IMG/VR virus record: IMGVR_UViG_3300008110_010000
Location: 155,356 to 219,355 of that record
Direction: 5' to 3' (one strand)
Origin: a virus
Length of the DNA stretch: 64,000 nucleotides
Below the pieces are notes generated by a model, which was not told the DNA's origin, ran no database searches, and worked only from the letters and a program-made list of their open reading frames with translations. The translations under genes were made by a program, and so were the position numbers. This document shows, in pieces, positions 9,201-16,343 of the stretch. Each line of letters opens with the position of its first letter. The stretch's first letter is position 1.

Positions 9201-10574
9201 CCTATAAAATCTTTAAGGGATTTAGATGCTAAAAGAAAACTTGGTGTTATCCCGGATAAAATTCCCAAGATAAATCTTTTATCTAGGATCCTTAGAGGAG
9301 TAGATTCTATAAAAATTCCTACCCCAAAAGAATTAGACGATTTAAACAAAAATCTTCCTAATAATTCTAAGATAGTTGCTAAATTTAATAATAAACTGAA
9401 GGATCTTTCTAGTTCTCCCGAGGACGTAAAAAAATTAGAAGATTTAGTTAAGAAAAGTGCAACTGAGGTTTTTGAAGGTGAGGATTCTCCTTTAAGTAGT
9501 AAAAAACTTCTTTCGTTTAAAGCTAAAATAACACCCGCCCCTAGAATTTTAGGTGCAGGTGTACCTTTGCCTTCTGGAATAGAAGAAATACCAAATCCTG
9601 TTATTTCTCAATTAAAAAACTTTGCCACAAGTAGTATAAAATTAAATACAGATCAACTAACATCTATAGTAAGTAATTTAGCAATTTCTGAGAATAAGAT
9701 TATAAGACAGCGGGATCTTAAAATGATCACAAAGAACGTAATTAATAGTTCGCTATCAAAATTTCCTGTTGATTTAAAAAACTTTTCCATTCCTGATACT
9801 GCAAGCATGAAAAACATGCAGAAATCATTTACTAATTTGTCTTCTTCGTTAAACCTCCCTTCCATTCCTCCTAAGAAAAGCGCTTCACCTGTTTCTCCGA
9901 TTGGCCCTGGAGGTATTCCCCCTATAATCATTCCAGGAAAAGTGATTAGTAAATTCTTGGTTGATGGAGCAATGTCTTCTGTAAATCCTGAAATGATCAC
10001 TAAATTATTGCCAGGGGTTCTTGAAAACTTCGAAACGTTATCAGATAGTGACATTAAAACAATGTCAGATAATATTGTTAAGAATTTTACTAAAACAGCT
10101 AAGATACCTGCTTTGGATTCTATTCCAAAGATACCCATCCCTGCAAGGAATCAGGATTATATAGAATTCACTATGAATTTCTTACCAACTCATCCAGCCT
10201 CTGATATAGCATTTACCCAACTTTGGGATAAATTTAAAACCCCTCCAAGAATTCCTATCCCTGGTGAATTTCTTCAAAAGTATCTGGATATACAGGATGC
10301 AATATTCTCTAAGGTCCCTTGGCCTGTGGTAGTTGTACTGGGTAGAAATATTATTAATATCTTAAATCCTTTATGGAACAACGAAGATATCCCACGCTGG
10401 GACAGAATGAGTTTAAAGAATCCTTTTTATGTTGTTTTCATGGACGAGTTCTTAAGATCTGCTGTTGATATCTCAGGAGGCTTTAAATTCTTTGCCGGTG
10501 CGGGAAAATTATTTTATCCTCTGCCAGATTCTGAAATCTATCTAGGGTTTGGGACTAAAATATCAATAAATTAA
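6270..10574 (+). CDS. Large baseplate-region protein (1434 aa), function unknown
   Basis: I do not recognise this protein. The N-terminal 650 residues are strongly charged and helical, with coiled-coil stretches near residues 300-350 and 560-640. Residues about 653-710 hold a Cys-rich cluster (EEKCPTECCGPAGQ and later CPNLFTKCYWKEFC), perhaps metal-binding. Residues about 715-825 are hydrophobic and Pro/Ile-rich (LPPSFIPLPPPIVNP; VVIPIGIGVIVIFVPFIGGF), unlike anything nearby. The C-terminal part mixes coiled coils with IPIPxP motifs and ends in a beta-rich, aromatic region. Its place right after the spike and its co-directional overlap suggest a virion protein, possibly a spike-tip, tape-measure-like or membrane-active component. 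The tape-measure option is only inference. Confidence 0.45.
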   Translation: MSNNLENLDKWVKDLENGTITVEELAARLSSIPDPLGKEEDIINAGEEINNSLNPEDLILTDNEINDIICKYEGEELGNRLIWKILEKLNLTSDLKEIPDFSNNDSFEKYFERISLQDRLQRAKEMLFDNLDLDLIGIKVKSPNLKKRNFKILGFNFPLNIITYKGKPLFFHIAPPKVNLSKILQRLRDRIKSKKVKSCEKKGTYIDEDDLLKKLENLLNDEKEEYNNVFEIADEVFCEPDIPINPETGESLFTKNDLTQFLKEICEPEIPSPETPIDPEPDIEDISDTINSCLKQTKSIFNEVREKNEEKARLQKAEKELEEVLFYYKIIHNYYDELYSQFEKKSKAGKKGDPLKLAINLVLGTGADDYIKKLNQFSSRFQSTKKIILPGSKYIGISFGIDFPHGLGKKIPYERVKMEVNNDLMSQDYQKVDTSKLQVGMEYSKGGLLGGQDTSFFKDFESFLKIKDENPKNKTDYYSFVSDIENSNKSKGQIIKSIESDHGFLFSNLIETSASPWIFFTAQERGDNDARKSADIKPAKTDKEGNPNKEFEEFWQDFKTKWDQKYNDRKKTIEDKILDLKKSSDALAEKIADYYFTISVSSVKKNSELLKEASDGIKSRVTAIENSLMSIAEKITKLDQENSPEGLSTKANSISCATKKEEKCPTECCGPAGQSLKLKDTCASHRSPDCPNLFTKCYWKEFCKNLNKVGLLPLPAGLPPIENPANFLPNLGLKYWPVGYLPPSFIPLPPPIVNPLDGLPFIRIPMPMVWTKVDPVVIPIGIGVIVIFVPFIGGFMPSPLVFFHDFLTGNSMFLLGLRGFRFIPRKSDPVANDPLENYKKMLSKGIPNFLFPFSNLGKDDVDDPKRLFGEVVSNLEKRLANYSKPVNMEKIQKLQDKITKKKEESQSKILEKKRKMALEGGDIKKEKEEIDNFLKSIDGEKISALKDIMKEYLTGAVDIPDIQFPKKSKNLLVDLPQPIKSLRDLDAKRKLGVIPDKIPKINLLSRILRGVDSIKIPTPKELDDLNKNLPNNSKIVAKFNNKLKDLSSSPEDVKKLEDLVKKSATEVFEGEDSPLSSKKLLSFKAKITPAPRILGAGVPLPSGIEEIPNPVISQLKNFATSSIKLNTDQLTSIVSNLAISENKIIRQRDLKMITKNVINSSLSKFPVDLKNFSIPDTASMKNMQKSFTNLSSSLNLPSIPPKKSASPVSPIGPGGIPPIIIPGKVISKFLVDGAMSSVNPEMITKLLPGVLENFETLSDSDIKTMSDNIVKNFTKTAKIPALDSIPKIPIPARNQDYIEFTMNFLPTHPASDIAFTQLWDKFKTPPRIPIPGEFLQKYLDIQDAIFSKVPWPVVVVLGRNIINILNPLWNNEDIPRWDRMSLKNPFYVVFMDEFLRSAVDISGGFKFFAGAGKLFYPLPDSEIYLGFGTKISIN

Positions 10575-10596
10575 TTCATCTTTTAAAAAACAACTA

Positions 10597-11721
10597 ATGG
10601 CTAAAAAAAGAACCTATACTAGAGAAGAATACTCTCCAGAGGAAAGAGCAATAATGGATGCTTTGTATGAAGGTCATTTCAATTCAAATTTCACACAAAA
10701 ATCAATTCCATTCACATCAAAAGAACTTGAAGAAAATCAAGTTTTAAGAGTAAAGATAACAAGAATCAGAGACAACAGTGCAATTGGTGAATCCGTAAAT
10801 GGACAATCAGTTTCTATCGATATTCTTAAGGAAGAAAAAGCAATTAGGAGATTAGGTTATCCCCCTATGGATATCATGGAAGGAACCGAAATTGACGTTG
10901 TTGTATTCAAAGACCGCAGCGGCATTTATAATGGATCTCTTGCTGCAGGATATGAAAACTCCCTTAAGAATGAACTTTCTAAATCTATCAAAGATGAGAA
11001 GAGCGCATACACTGTAAGAATCGAATCAACTTGTCCTGGAGGATTTATGGTTAATCTCTCAGGAATTAAGTGTTTCTTACCTGGATCACTTGCAGCTGCA
11101 AATAGAATTATTGACTTCCAATCTTTTGTAGGGAAAACCATCAATGTGATGATTGAGACTTATGATGAAAGAAGAGATATTTTTGTAGTATCTTTCAAAA
11201 AATATCTAAAACACATCATAGATCAAAAAGTAGAGGAACTTTCGATAACACAGCAATACAGTGGAACCGTTACTGGAACATCACCTGCAGGAGTTTTTGT
11301 TGAATGGGACGAATATTACACAGGGTTAATTCCGGCGGAAGAATTTGAATCTGCGGGTTTAAAAATGCATATGGAACCAGGAAGCTCAGTTTCCTTCTAT
11401 GTTTCAGATTTTAGAAATCCAAACAGAATAGTTTTAAAATTAAACCCACCAGAGGGGAAAGAAAGGGAACTTCAGGAATTAAGGGACATATCTTTATCGG
11501 AAGACAAAGAAAATAAAATATATAGAGGAACCGTCTCTAAGATCAAGAATTTTGGAGTTTTTGTAAAACTCGAAAATGGGATCCCGGGACTGGTGGAAAA
11601 GGACAATTTAGCTAAGCCACCTAAAGAGTACGAAGTCGGTTCCGAAATTCTCTGTACTGTTTTAGATGTTGAGCTACAAAGTTCTAAATTATATCTAAAA
11701 CAGAAAATTGAGAATACTTGA
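10597..11721 (+). CDS. S1-domain RNA-binding protein
   Basis: A 374-residue protein made almost entirely of OB-fold S1 domains. After about 45 residues there are up to four: about 47-110 (VLRVKITRIRDNSAIGES), 120-195 (TVRIESTCPGGFMVNLSGIKCFLPGS), 215-285 (YSGTVTGTSPAGVFVEWDEYYTGLIP) and 305-370 (YRGTVSKIKNFGVFVKLENGIPGLV). The last two carry the classical G-x-V-xx-I/T-xxxGVFV pattern. Ribosomal protein S1 has four to six such domains. The role is probably RNA binding, perhaps recruiting host ribosomes to weak-SD phage mRNAs. It lies inside the structural operon, and the next gene overlaps it by 14 bases. Confidence 0.8.
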   Translation: MAKKRTYTREEYSPEERAIMDALYEGHFNSNFTQKSIPFTSKELEENQVLRVKITRIRDNSAIGESVNGQSVSIDILKEEKAIRRLGYPPMDIMEGTEIDVVVFKDRSGIYNGSLAAGYENSLKNELSKSIKDEKSAYTVRIESTCPGGFMVNLSGIKCFLPGSLAAANRIIDFQSFVGKTINVMIETYDERRDIFVVSFKKYLKHIIDQKVEELSITQQYSGTVTGTSPAGVFVEWDEYYTGLIPAEEFESAGLKMHMEPGSSVSFYVSDFRNPNRIVLKLNPPEGKERELQELRDISLSEDKENKIYRGTVSKIKNFGVFVKLENGIPGLVEKDNLAKPPKEYEVGSEILCTVLDVELQSSKLYLKQKIENT

Positions 11722-13168
11722 TCAAAATTTCTTCTACGCAGCAAAAATTGGATTTGAATTTGAGTTCATGTCCAATTTTTCGCGTTCGGAGATGGTGCAA
11801 AGAATAGGCGACGAGATTGGGAAGGAAATTAAGCTTTTCAAGAGATACCACTCCAGATTTAAGCCAACAAGGGACGTTTTTAAATTAGAACCAGATTTTT
11901 CTGGCGGTACCAAGATGGTAGAGCTAATTACTGGTCCGATGGATTACTTCGAGGCAATCCCCGTTTTAATTAGAATTCTAAAATGGATAGAAGAAAACGG
12001 ATACACGAATGAAAAATGCGCACTGCAATTTGGATTAAGCTTCGATCGTCTTAAATACCCAGATCTAATAGACCTTAAAAATTTAAATGCTTTAAAATTT
12101 GTTTTAGGGTATGATGAAGAGTATGTGTGGAGCAGATTTCCTGAAAGAAGAGGATCTCTCTATGCTAAATCTATAAAAAGAATAATTCCGGCTAACAAGT
12201 TCATTAGAAAATATGACGGAACTATTGCTGATAGAAATTCTTATGTTGTATACACTGAAAAAAACATGGGAATCAACCTTACTAAATTAGAAGAGGGTTA
12301 TATCGAGGTGAGATACATGGGAGGGACTGATTACCAGAAAAAATACACTGAGATAAAAGAAATTATAGATCACACCATAACTCATACTTTTAAAACCCTT
12401 TTACAGAACGACACCTTAAATCAAAAAGAAACATCGGATCTAAGCGCTCTAATTTCCAAATTATATAAAGAAACTGAGAGCTTTATTGACCCTGAAACGT
12501 TTGTTAGAAACTATCCAGATCTTCATGTAACTGTTGATTTAAGAGAAGATTTACAGATTATTAAAACATATTTTCACGACATTAGAGACATTCTTTACAA
12601 TTTAATAGTAGAGAATGAAATTACCTCTGGATTCCTAAATTATGACACACAAATTTCAAGATATCAGCTAAAAGACGGAAAAACTACAAGAGCTAATATT
12701 ATAAAAAATTTAGATCTTGTTGAGTGTGAAATTGAAGGAAACGTAGCTAAGTGTAGAGCTTTTGGATGTAAATTCAAAAATTGTCAAATAGAGGACACTG
12801 ATTTGGTAATGAATAATGAAATTGAAGATTCTAAAATTCTAGATTGTGATCTGGGTCTGGGAAACACTGTTAATAACTCTTATATAGATGCCAAAGATAA
12901 AGAAATAAGTTGTGAAATTACTGGGGGTATAATTAGATCAGGGTACATCACATCTCTTGCTCAGGTTTCTTCCACTACAGAAATTATAACAAATGATGCG
13001 GATGGAAAAAGCAAAGGCAAAGGCAAGGGGGAAAAATTCTTAAAGAATGTAGTATTTCCTGATCGTAATATTGAAGGACAAGTTGGCCCAAGCGACGATT
13101 TCAATAACCTTAATAATACAATTCCTTCTATTTCGATAAATAGATTGTATAAAAATAATGATCAATAA
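11708..13168 (+). CDS. Amidoligase-like protein with pentapeptide-like C-terminus
   Basis: A 486-residue protein starting with TTG, overlapping the S1 gene by 14 bases. The upstream start is preferred because it keeps the motif GFEFEF (residues 15-20), which resembles the first strand of the amidoligase_2 / glutamine-synthetase-like fold. It is followed by LEPDFSGGTKMVELITGPM (about 59-77) and CALQFGLSFD, matching the order GxExE, PDxS...VELxxxP, strand with a polar tip. Residues about 340-400 contain repeats such as CEIEGNVAKCRAFGCKFKNC, reminiscent of a pentapeptide-type beta-helix. A Lys/Gly stretch (KSKGKGKGEK) follows. Catalysis is unproven; a structural derivative of the fold is equally possible. 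It sits between the S1 and neck-like genes. Confidence 0.45.
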   Translation: MRILDQNFFYAAKIGFEFEFMSNFSRSEMVQRIGDEIGKEIKLFKRYHSRFKPTRDVFKLEPDFSGGTKMVELITGPMDYFEAIPVLIRILKWIEENGYTNEKCALQFGLSFDRLKYPDLIDLKNLNALKFVLGYDEEYVWSRFPERRGSLYAKSIKRIIPANKFIRKYDGTIADRNSYVVYTEKNMGINLTKLEEGYIEVRYMGGTDYQKKYTEIKEIIDHTITHTFKTLLQNDTLNQKETSDLSALISKLYKETESFIDPETFVRNYPDLHVTVDLREDLQIIKTYFHDIRDILYNLIVENEITSGFLNYDTQISRYQLKDGKTTRANIIKNLDLVECEIEGNVAKCRAFGCKFKNCQIEDTDLVMNNEIEDSKILDCDLGLGNTVNNSYIDAKDKEISCEITGGIIRSGYITSLAQVSSTTEIITNDADGKSKGKGKGEKFLKNVVFPDRNIEGQVGPSDDFNNLNNTIPSISINRLYKNNDQ

Positions 13169-13941
13169 TGGCTAATACTACGGAAGACCAATTAGTTCAA
13201 GAAATAAAGGATGATATCTCACATTCTTGCGCTTTACCATACGCTCTGAATGACGGGGAAATTAAAAGAATCATCAAAAGGGCCAAAGCATATTTTTATG
13301 ACAACTATCAATATGCTGTAGAGGATAGAATTTTTATTTTAGGTAAAGAACTTTTTTCACATCAATCATTTAGAGCAACTAGACAGGTTCAGCTACCTGA
13401 ATGCGTGATAAGTGTTTATGATGTAAGGGAGGTTGGTGGATCTGGTATAGTTGGAACACCCGATAAAGATTTTGGAGATTCCAAGCTATTAGGATCTGAA
13501 CTTATGTTAAGTCCCTTCGTGGGAGACAACCTTGTGTATAGAACCGTTTTATACTCATTTTTTGACCTCGCAAAAGCATACCTATTAGAAACATATGCTT
13601 TCAATTATAACAAGAATACGAAGAAGCTAACCATCCTAGGACGCGATCCTAGCCGAACATCCAGCACAGGTTTAGCCCTTGGAGGTAAGGATGTGGGAAT
13701 TAAGGCATGTATTGCCATTCCCGAGGAAAATCTATATTCTGATGAGCTTTTCGTTAGATATTGCCTTGCAGAAGCAAAAATTAATATCGGGAGACTTTTA
13801 GGAACTTTTGGTTACCAATTACCTGGTGGGGTTACCATAAACGCTAGTGCTATTTCAGCACAGGGAACCACAGAAAAGACTGAGGTAATGGATATGATTA
13901 AATCGGAAAACACCCCAAGCTATTTCTTACAGTGGAATTAA
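13168..13941 (+). CDS. Neck protein, gp13-like
   Basis: A 257-residue protein. The opening (ALNDGEIKRIIKRAKAYFYD, then VEDRIFILGKE) matches the layout of T4-like gp13 neck proteins, where an N-terminal helical bundle precedes a section on cognate pairing. Near the C-terminus, YCLAEAKINIGRLLGTFGY followed by QLPGGVTINASAI resembles the gp13 signature in which a helix carrying a W/L-G-xN is followed by LPGGVxxNG. T4 gp13 closes the head-tail junction with gp14. Both stop and start overlap as TAATG with the previous gene. The assignment rests on pattern; another connector protein cannot be excluded. Confidence 0.5.
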   Translation: MANTTEDQLVQEIKDDISHSCALPYALNDGEIKRIIKRAKAYFYDNYQYAVEDRIFILGKELFSHQSFRATRQVQLPECVISVYDVREVGGSGIVGTPDKDFGDSKLLGSELMLSPFVGDNLVYRTVLYSFFDLAKAYLLETYAFNYNKNTKKLTILGRDPSRTSSTGLALGGKDVGIKACIAIPEENLYSDELFVRYCLAEAKINIGRLLGTFGYQLPGGVTINASAISAQGTTEKTEVMDMIKSENTPSYFLQWN

Positions 13942-13968
13942 TCCTTAAATTATCTTCTGCTTATATTT

Positions 13969-13976
13969 TATAAATA
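13969..13976 (+). promoter_or_regulatory. Exact TATAAATA late-promoter element before gene 25
   Basis: TATAAATA, identical to the T4 late-promoter -10 element, ends 13 bases before the gene 25 ATG, inside TTATATTTTATAAATATATA. A clear ribosome-binding site AGGGAG follows at 13981-13986, one of the few good Shine-Dalgarno sequences in the window. Confidence 0.65.
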
Positions 13977-13989
13977 TATAAGGGAGATA

Positions 13990-14361
13990 ATGATAAAGAT
14001 CACTGACATATACCCTAGAAATCCTGACGATCCCTTATACGTCCCGGACAAATTAGAAACCGACGATGTTGTGGAATCCTCTATAGGAATGATAAAGCAG
14101 ATCATGTTAACTAAACCTGGTTCTGTTTTAGGAGACCCATTCTTTGGTATAGATCTAGAATCTTTAATTTTCGATTTTGAGGTCAATCAGCAAGAATTAG
14201 AAGAGGCAATCAGCTTACAGCTTTATACCTACTGTCCTTTTGCTAGAGGAATACTCAAAATTGATTTTCAGGTGGGTTTTTTCAGAGGAGAAACCAGAGA
14301 TAGCTGTGTTATTGAATTCGCTATCAAAGGTAATCCTGTATTGGGAATAAAGGTAATTTAA
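13990..14361 (+). CDS. 25: Baseplate wedge protein gp25
   Basis: A 123-residue protein of the GPW/gp25 family, about the usual length (T4 gp25 is 132). Visible signatures are VVESSIGMIKQIMLTKPGSVLGDPFFGIDLES, which is the conserved I-xx-LxTxPGxxxxxPxFG segment, then an alternating-strand stretch ending in GNPVLGIKVI. The protein is part of the inner baseplate wedge, joining gp6 and gp53 and contacting the sheath. It starts a new transcriptional segment after an exact TATAAATA element with a good RBS. Gene 6 starts one base after its stop, as expected for a wedge operon. Confidence 0.88.
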   Translation: MIKITDIYPRNPDDPLYVPDKLETDDVVESSIGMIKQIMLTKPGSVLGDPFFGIDLESLIFDFEVNQQELEEAISLQLYTYCPFARGILKIDFQVGFFRGETRDSCVIEFAIKGNPVLGIKVI

Positions 14362-14362
14362 A

Positions 14363-16087
14363 ATGGATTTATTCAAAAAAAATCGGGCTAAAATTCAGGA
14401 TCTTCTTCAGGATACTCTTGAGATCATCCAGAAAAGATATAATCAAGCCAATCAATTATTTACAGTAGCTTCTGCTTGGGGACAAATATTATTTGTTCTG
14501 CAGAACCTTTCTCAGCTAATCCTTTACTTTATTGAGGATTCTATTACTGAGCTTGATATTAGAAAAGCAAGTAGGGAAAGTTCAATTTATGGACTTGCTG
14601 CTCTTGCTGGACATAACGCTTCCAGAAGTACTGCTGCAAGGGGCCAGGTGGAAATTATATGGAACGGAACAGATGCAACAACTGTAGGCGGTGGAGCAAT
14701 TCTAATTCCTAGATATGCTCAAATTAAATTTTCTAACGGTGGCGTTTCTTATGTTTTAAACTTTCCCCAGGAATATACTAGGATTAATCTAAATTCTTCT
14801 TCCAAGGTTTCTTGTGAAATATTAGAGGGAAGCATTAAAACTTCGACATTCACAGGAAACGGAAGATCACTACAAAGTTACAACGTGTCTGACAGGATTA
14901 CTTCCGCCATTGACAACTTTCAAGTTAAAGTTTTTGTAGACAGTGACGAATGGAAGGTTTATGATTCTTTATATGATATTCCATTTAATGCAGAGGGTGT
15001 TTTGGTTAGAACCGGTATCAGTAGTGGTATAGACGTAATTTTTGGAAATTTAAATTTTGGAAAAATCCCTCCTACTGGATCCACAATACAGGTACAATAT
15101 CTGGAAACCCTAGGGTCTGGAGGAAATATCAGTTCTCTTGAACCTGGAAAAATAGCATTTGAATTTAGCGACGACGGAACGGATTCTTTCGGTAATTCAG
15201 TTTCCCTTCAGGAGTATTTAAAAATAAACTGCACCGTTGCACCTCAGTTAGGAACCGATAAAGAATCCATAGAACTTACAAGAATTCTTGCTCCTAAAAC
15301 CTCAAGATCTTTTGTTTTAGCAAATCCCGATAATTATATTACATACTTTGAAAAATTTGGTATATTCTCAATTATTGAGGCTTTTTCAACCTTTGATGAT
15401 CAATATCTGGATGATGATAATATTATTTATGTTCTTTTAGTACCTGATATAACTCAGAAATTAAAAACTAATGAAACGTATTTTGATATTGCAGAGACAG
15501 AATTCAAGCTGACAGAATTCCAAAAAAATAGACTTCTTCAAGCAATCGAAGATAGCGGACAGAAAATTGTTACTACTGAAGTAAGAATATTAGATCCTAA
15601 AATTTCTAGGTATGTTTTAAATATACTCATAACTGTTTTTGAAGGTTATGATCCTGATACTATAAAAGGACAAATCATTGATTCTATTAGCAATTACTTT
15701 ATAGGTATTAGAAGAAGAGACAAAATCCCTAGATCTGATTTAATTTCAATTGTAGAATCTGTTCCGGGGGTAGATTCAGTTACTTTATTTTTTATATCTG
15801 AAAAAAATGAACTGTATGCTAAAAGTGTAGAATCTCTTCCTGATACAGATCCTAAAAAGAAAACGGTTTTAGGTTTAGATGATTTTGGAGATATTCTTTT
15901 TGATAAGGATGAAATAGTAATACTTACTGGCGGATGGTCAGACAGAGCTGGTTTATTTTATGATAAAGGAGCGGATTTAAACAAGTTATCTTCAATCAAT
16001 ATAGATATTAGAAAAACAGTTCCTGTTACCTACAACACAGAGGTAAATATGAAGAACAAGCAATTCATAAGAAATAGTAATTCATAA
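14363..16087 (+). CDS. 6: Baseplate wedge protein gp6 (baseplate J-like)
   Basis: A 574-residue protein in the size range of T4 gp6 (660). The N-terminal helical region (residues 1-75) includes ASAWGQILFVLQNLSQLILYF and is followed by the gp6-type phrase ESSIYGLAALAGHNASRSTAARG. The middle (about 95-255) is beta-rich with Gly-Gly-x-Ile-Leu-Ile-Pro, as in the J/gp6 core. The C-terminal half has a ferredoxin-like domain (ILDPKISRYVLNILITVFEGYD) followed by an IP-RSDLISIVESVPGVDSVT segment that is typical of baseplate J proteins. It forms the wedge ring with gp25. It directly follows gene 25 and is followed by a small gene one base later. Confidence 0.82.
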   Translation: MDLFKKNRAKIQDLLQDTLEIIQKRYNQANQLFTVASAWGQILFVLQNLSQLILYFIEDSITELDIRKASRESSIYGLAALAGHNASRSTAARGQVEIIWNGTDATTVGGGAILIPRYAQIKFSNGGVSYVLNFPQEYTRINLNSSSKVSCEILEGSIKTSTFTGNGRSLQSYNVSDRITSAIDNFQVKVFVDSDEWKVYDSLYDIPFNAEGVLVRTGISSGIDVIFGNLNFGKIPPTGSTIQVQYLETLGSGGNISSLEPGKIAFEFSDDGTDSFGNSVSLQEYLKINCTVAPQLGTDKESIELTRILAPKTSRSFVLANPDNYITYFEKFGIFSIIEAFSTFDDQYLDDDNIIYVLLVPDITQKLKTNETYFDIAETEFKLTEFQKNRLLQAIEDSGQKIVTTEVRILDPKISRYVLNILITVFEGYDPDTIKGQIIDSISNYFIGIRRRDKIPRSDLISIVESVPGVDSVTLFFISEKNELYAKSVESLPDTDPKKKTVLGLDDFGDILFDKDEIVILTGGWSDRAGLFYDKGADLNKLSSINIDIRKTVPVTYNTEVNMKNKQFIRNSNS

Positions 16088-16088
16088 A

Positions 16089-16343
16089 ATGTTTAATACT
16101 GAAAGAAAAAGTTATTATGACTACATAAATTCAACAAGAGATAATAGATCAAATGTTGGATTCAACTACGAGGGGCAGATATTTGAAAAAACCCTGTCCT
16201 CTATAACACTTGAAGGCGACAAAAACAGGAAAAGTATAATGTCGTATATCGAGAGGGTAGTTTATAGATTAATCGAGGCAACTAAGGGAATTAGAAATTT
16301 TGTTAACTACAGAGTTCCTAAAAATAATAAGTACGTTAGGTAA
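16089..16343 (+). CDS. Small protein between gp6 and the giant wedge gene
   Basis: An 84-residue basic protein (many Arg, Lys, Tyr, Asn) with no recognised domain. The start is 2 bases after the gp6 stop and its stop overlaps the next start as TAATG, so it is translationally linked to the wedge operon and probably a small baseplate component. A short C-terminal helix (SYIERVVYRLIEATKGIRNF) could be an interaction surface. Confidence 0.65.
   Translation: MFNTERKSYYDYINSTRDNRSNVGFNYEGQIFEKTLSSITLEGDKNRKSIMSYIERVVYRLIEATKGIRNFVNYRVPKNNKYVR

Noticed and set aside
9653-10138. 161-codon minus-strand frame within the 1434-residue gene
   Set aside because: Shadow of a real gene in another frame; no RBS or motif.
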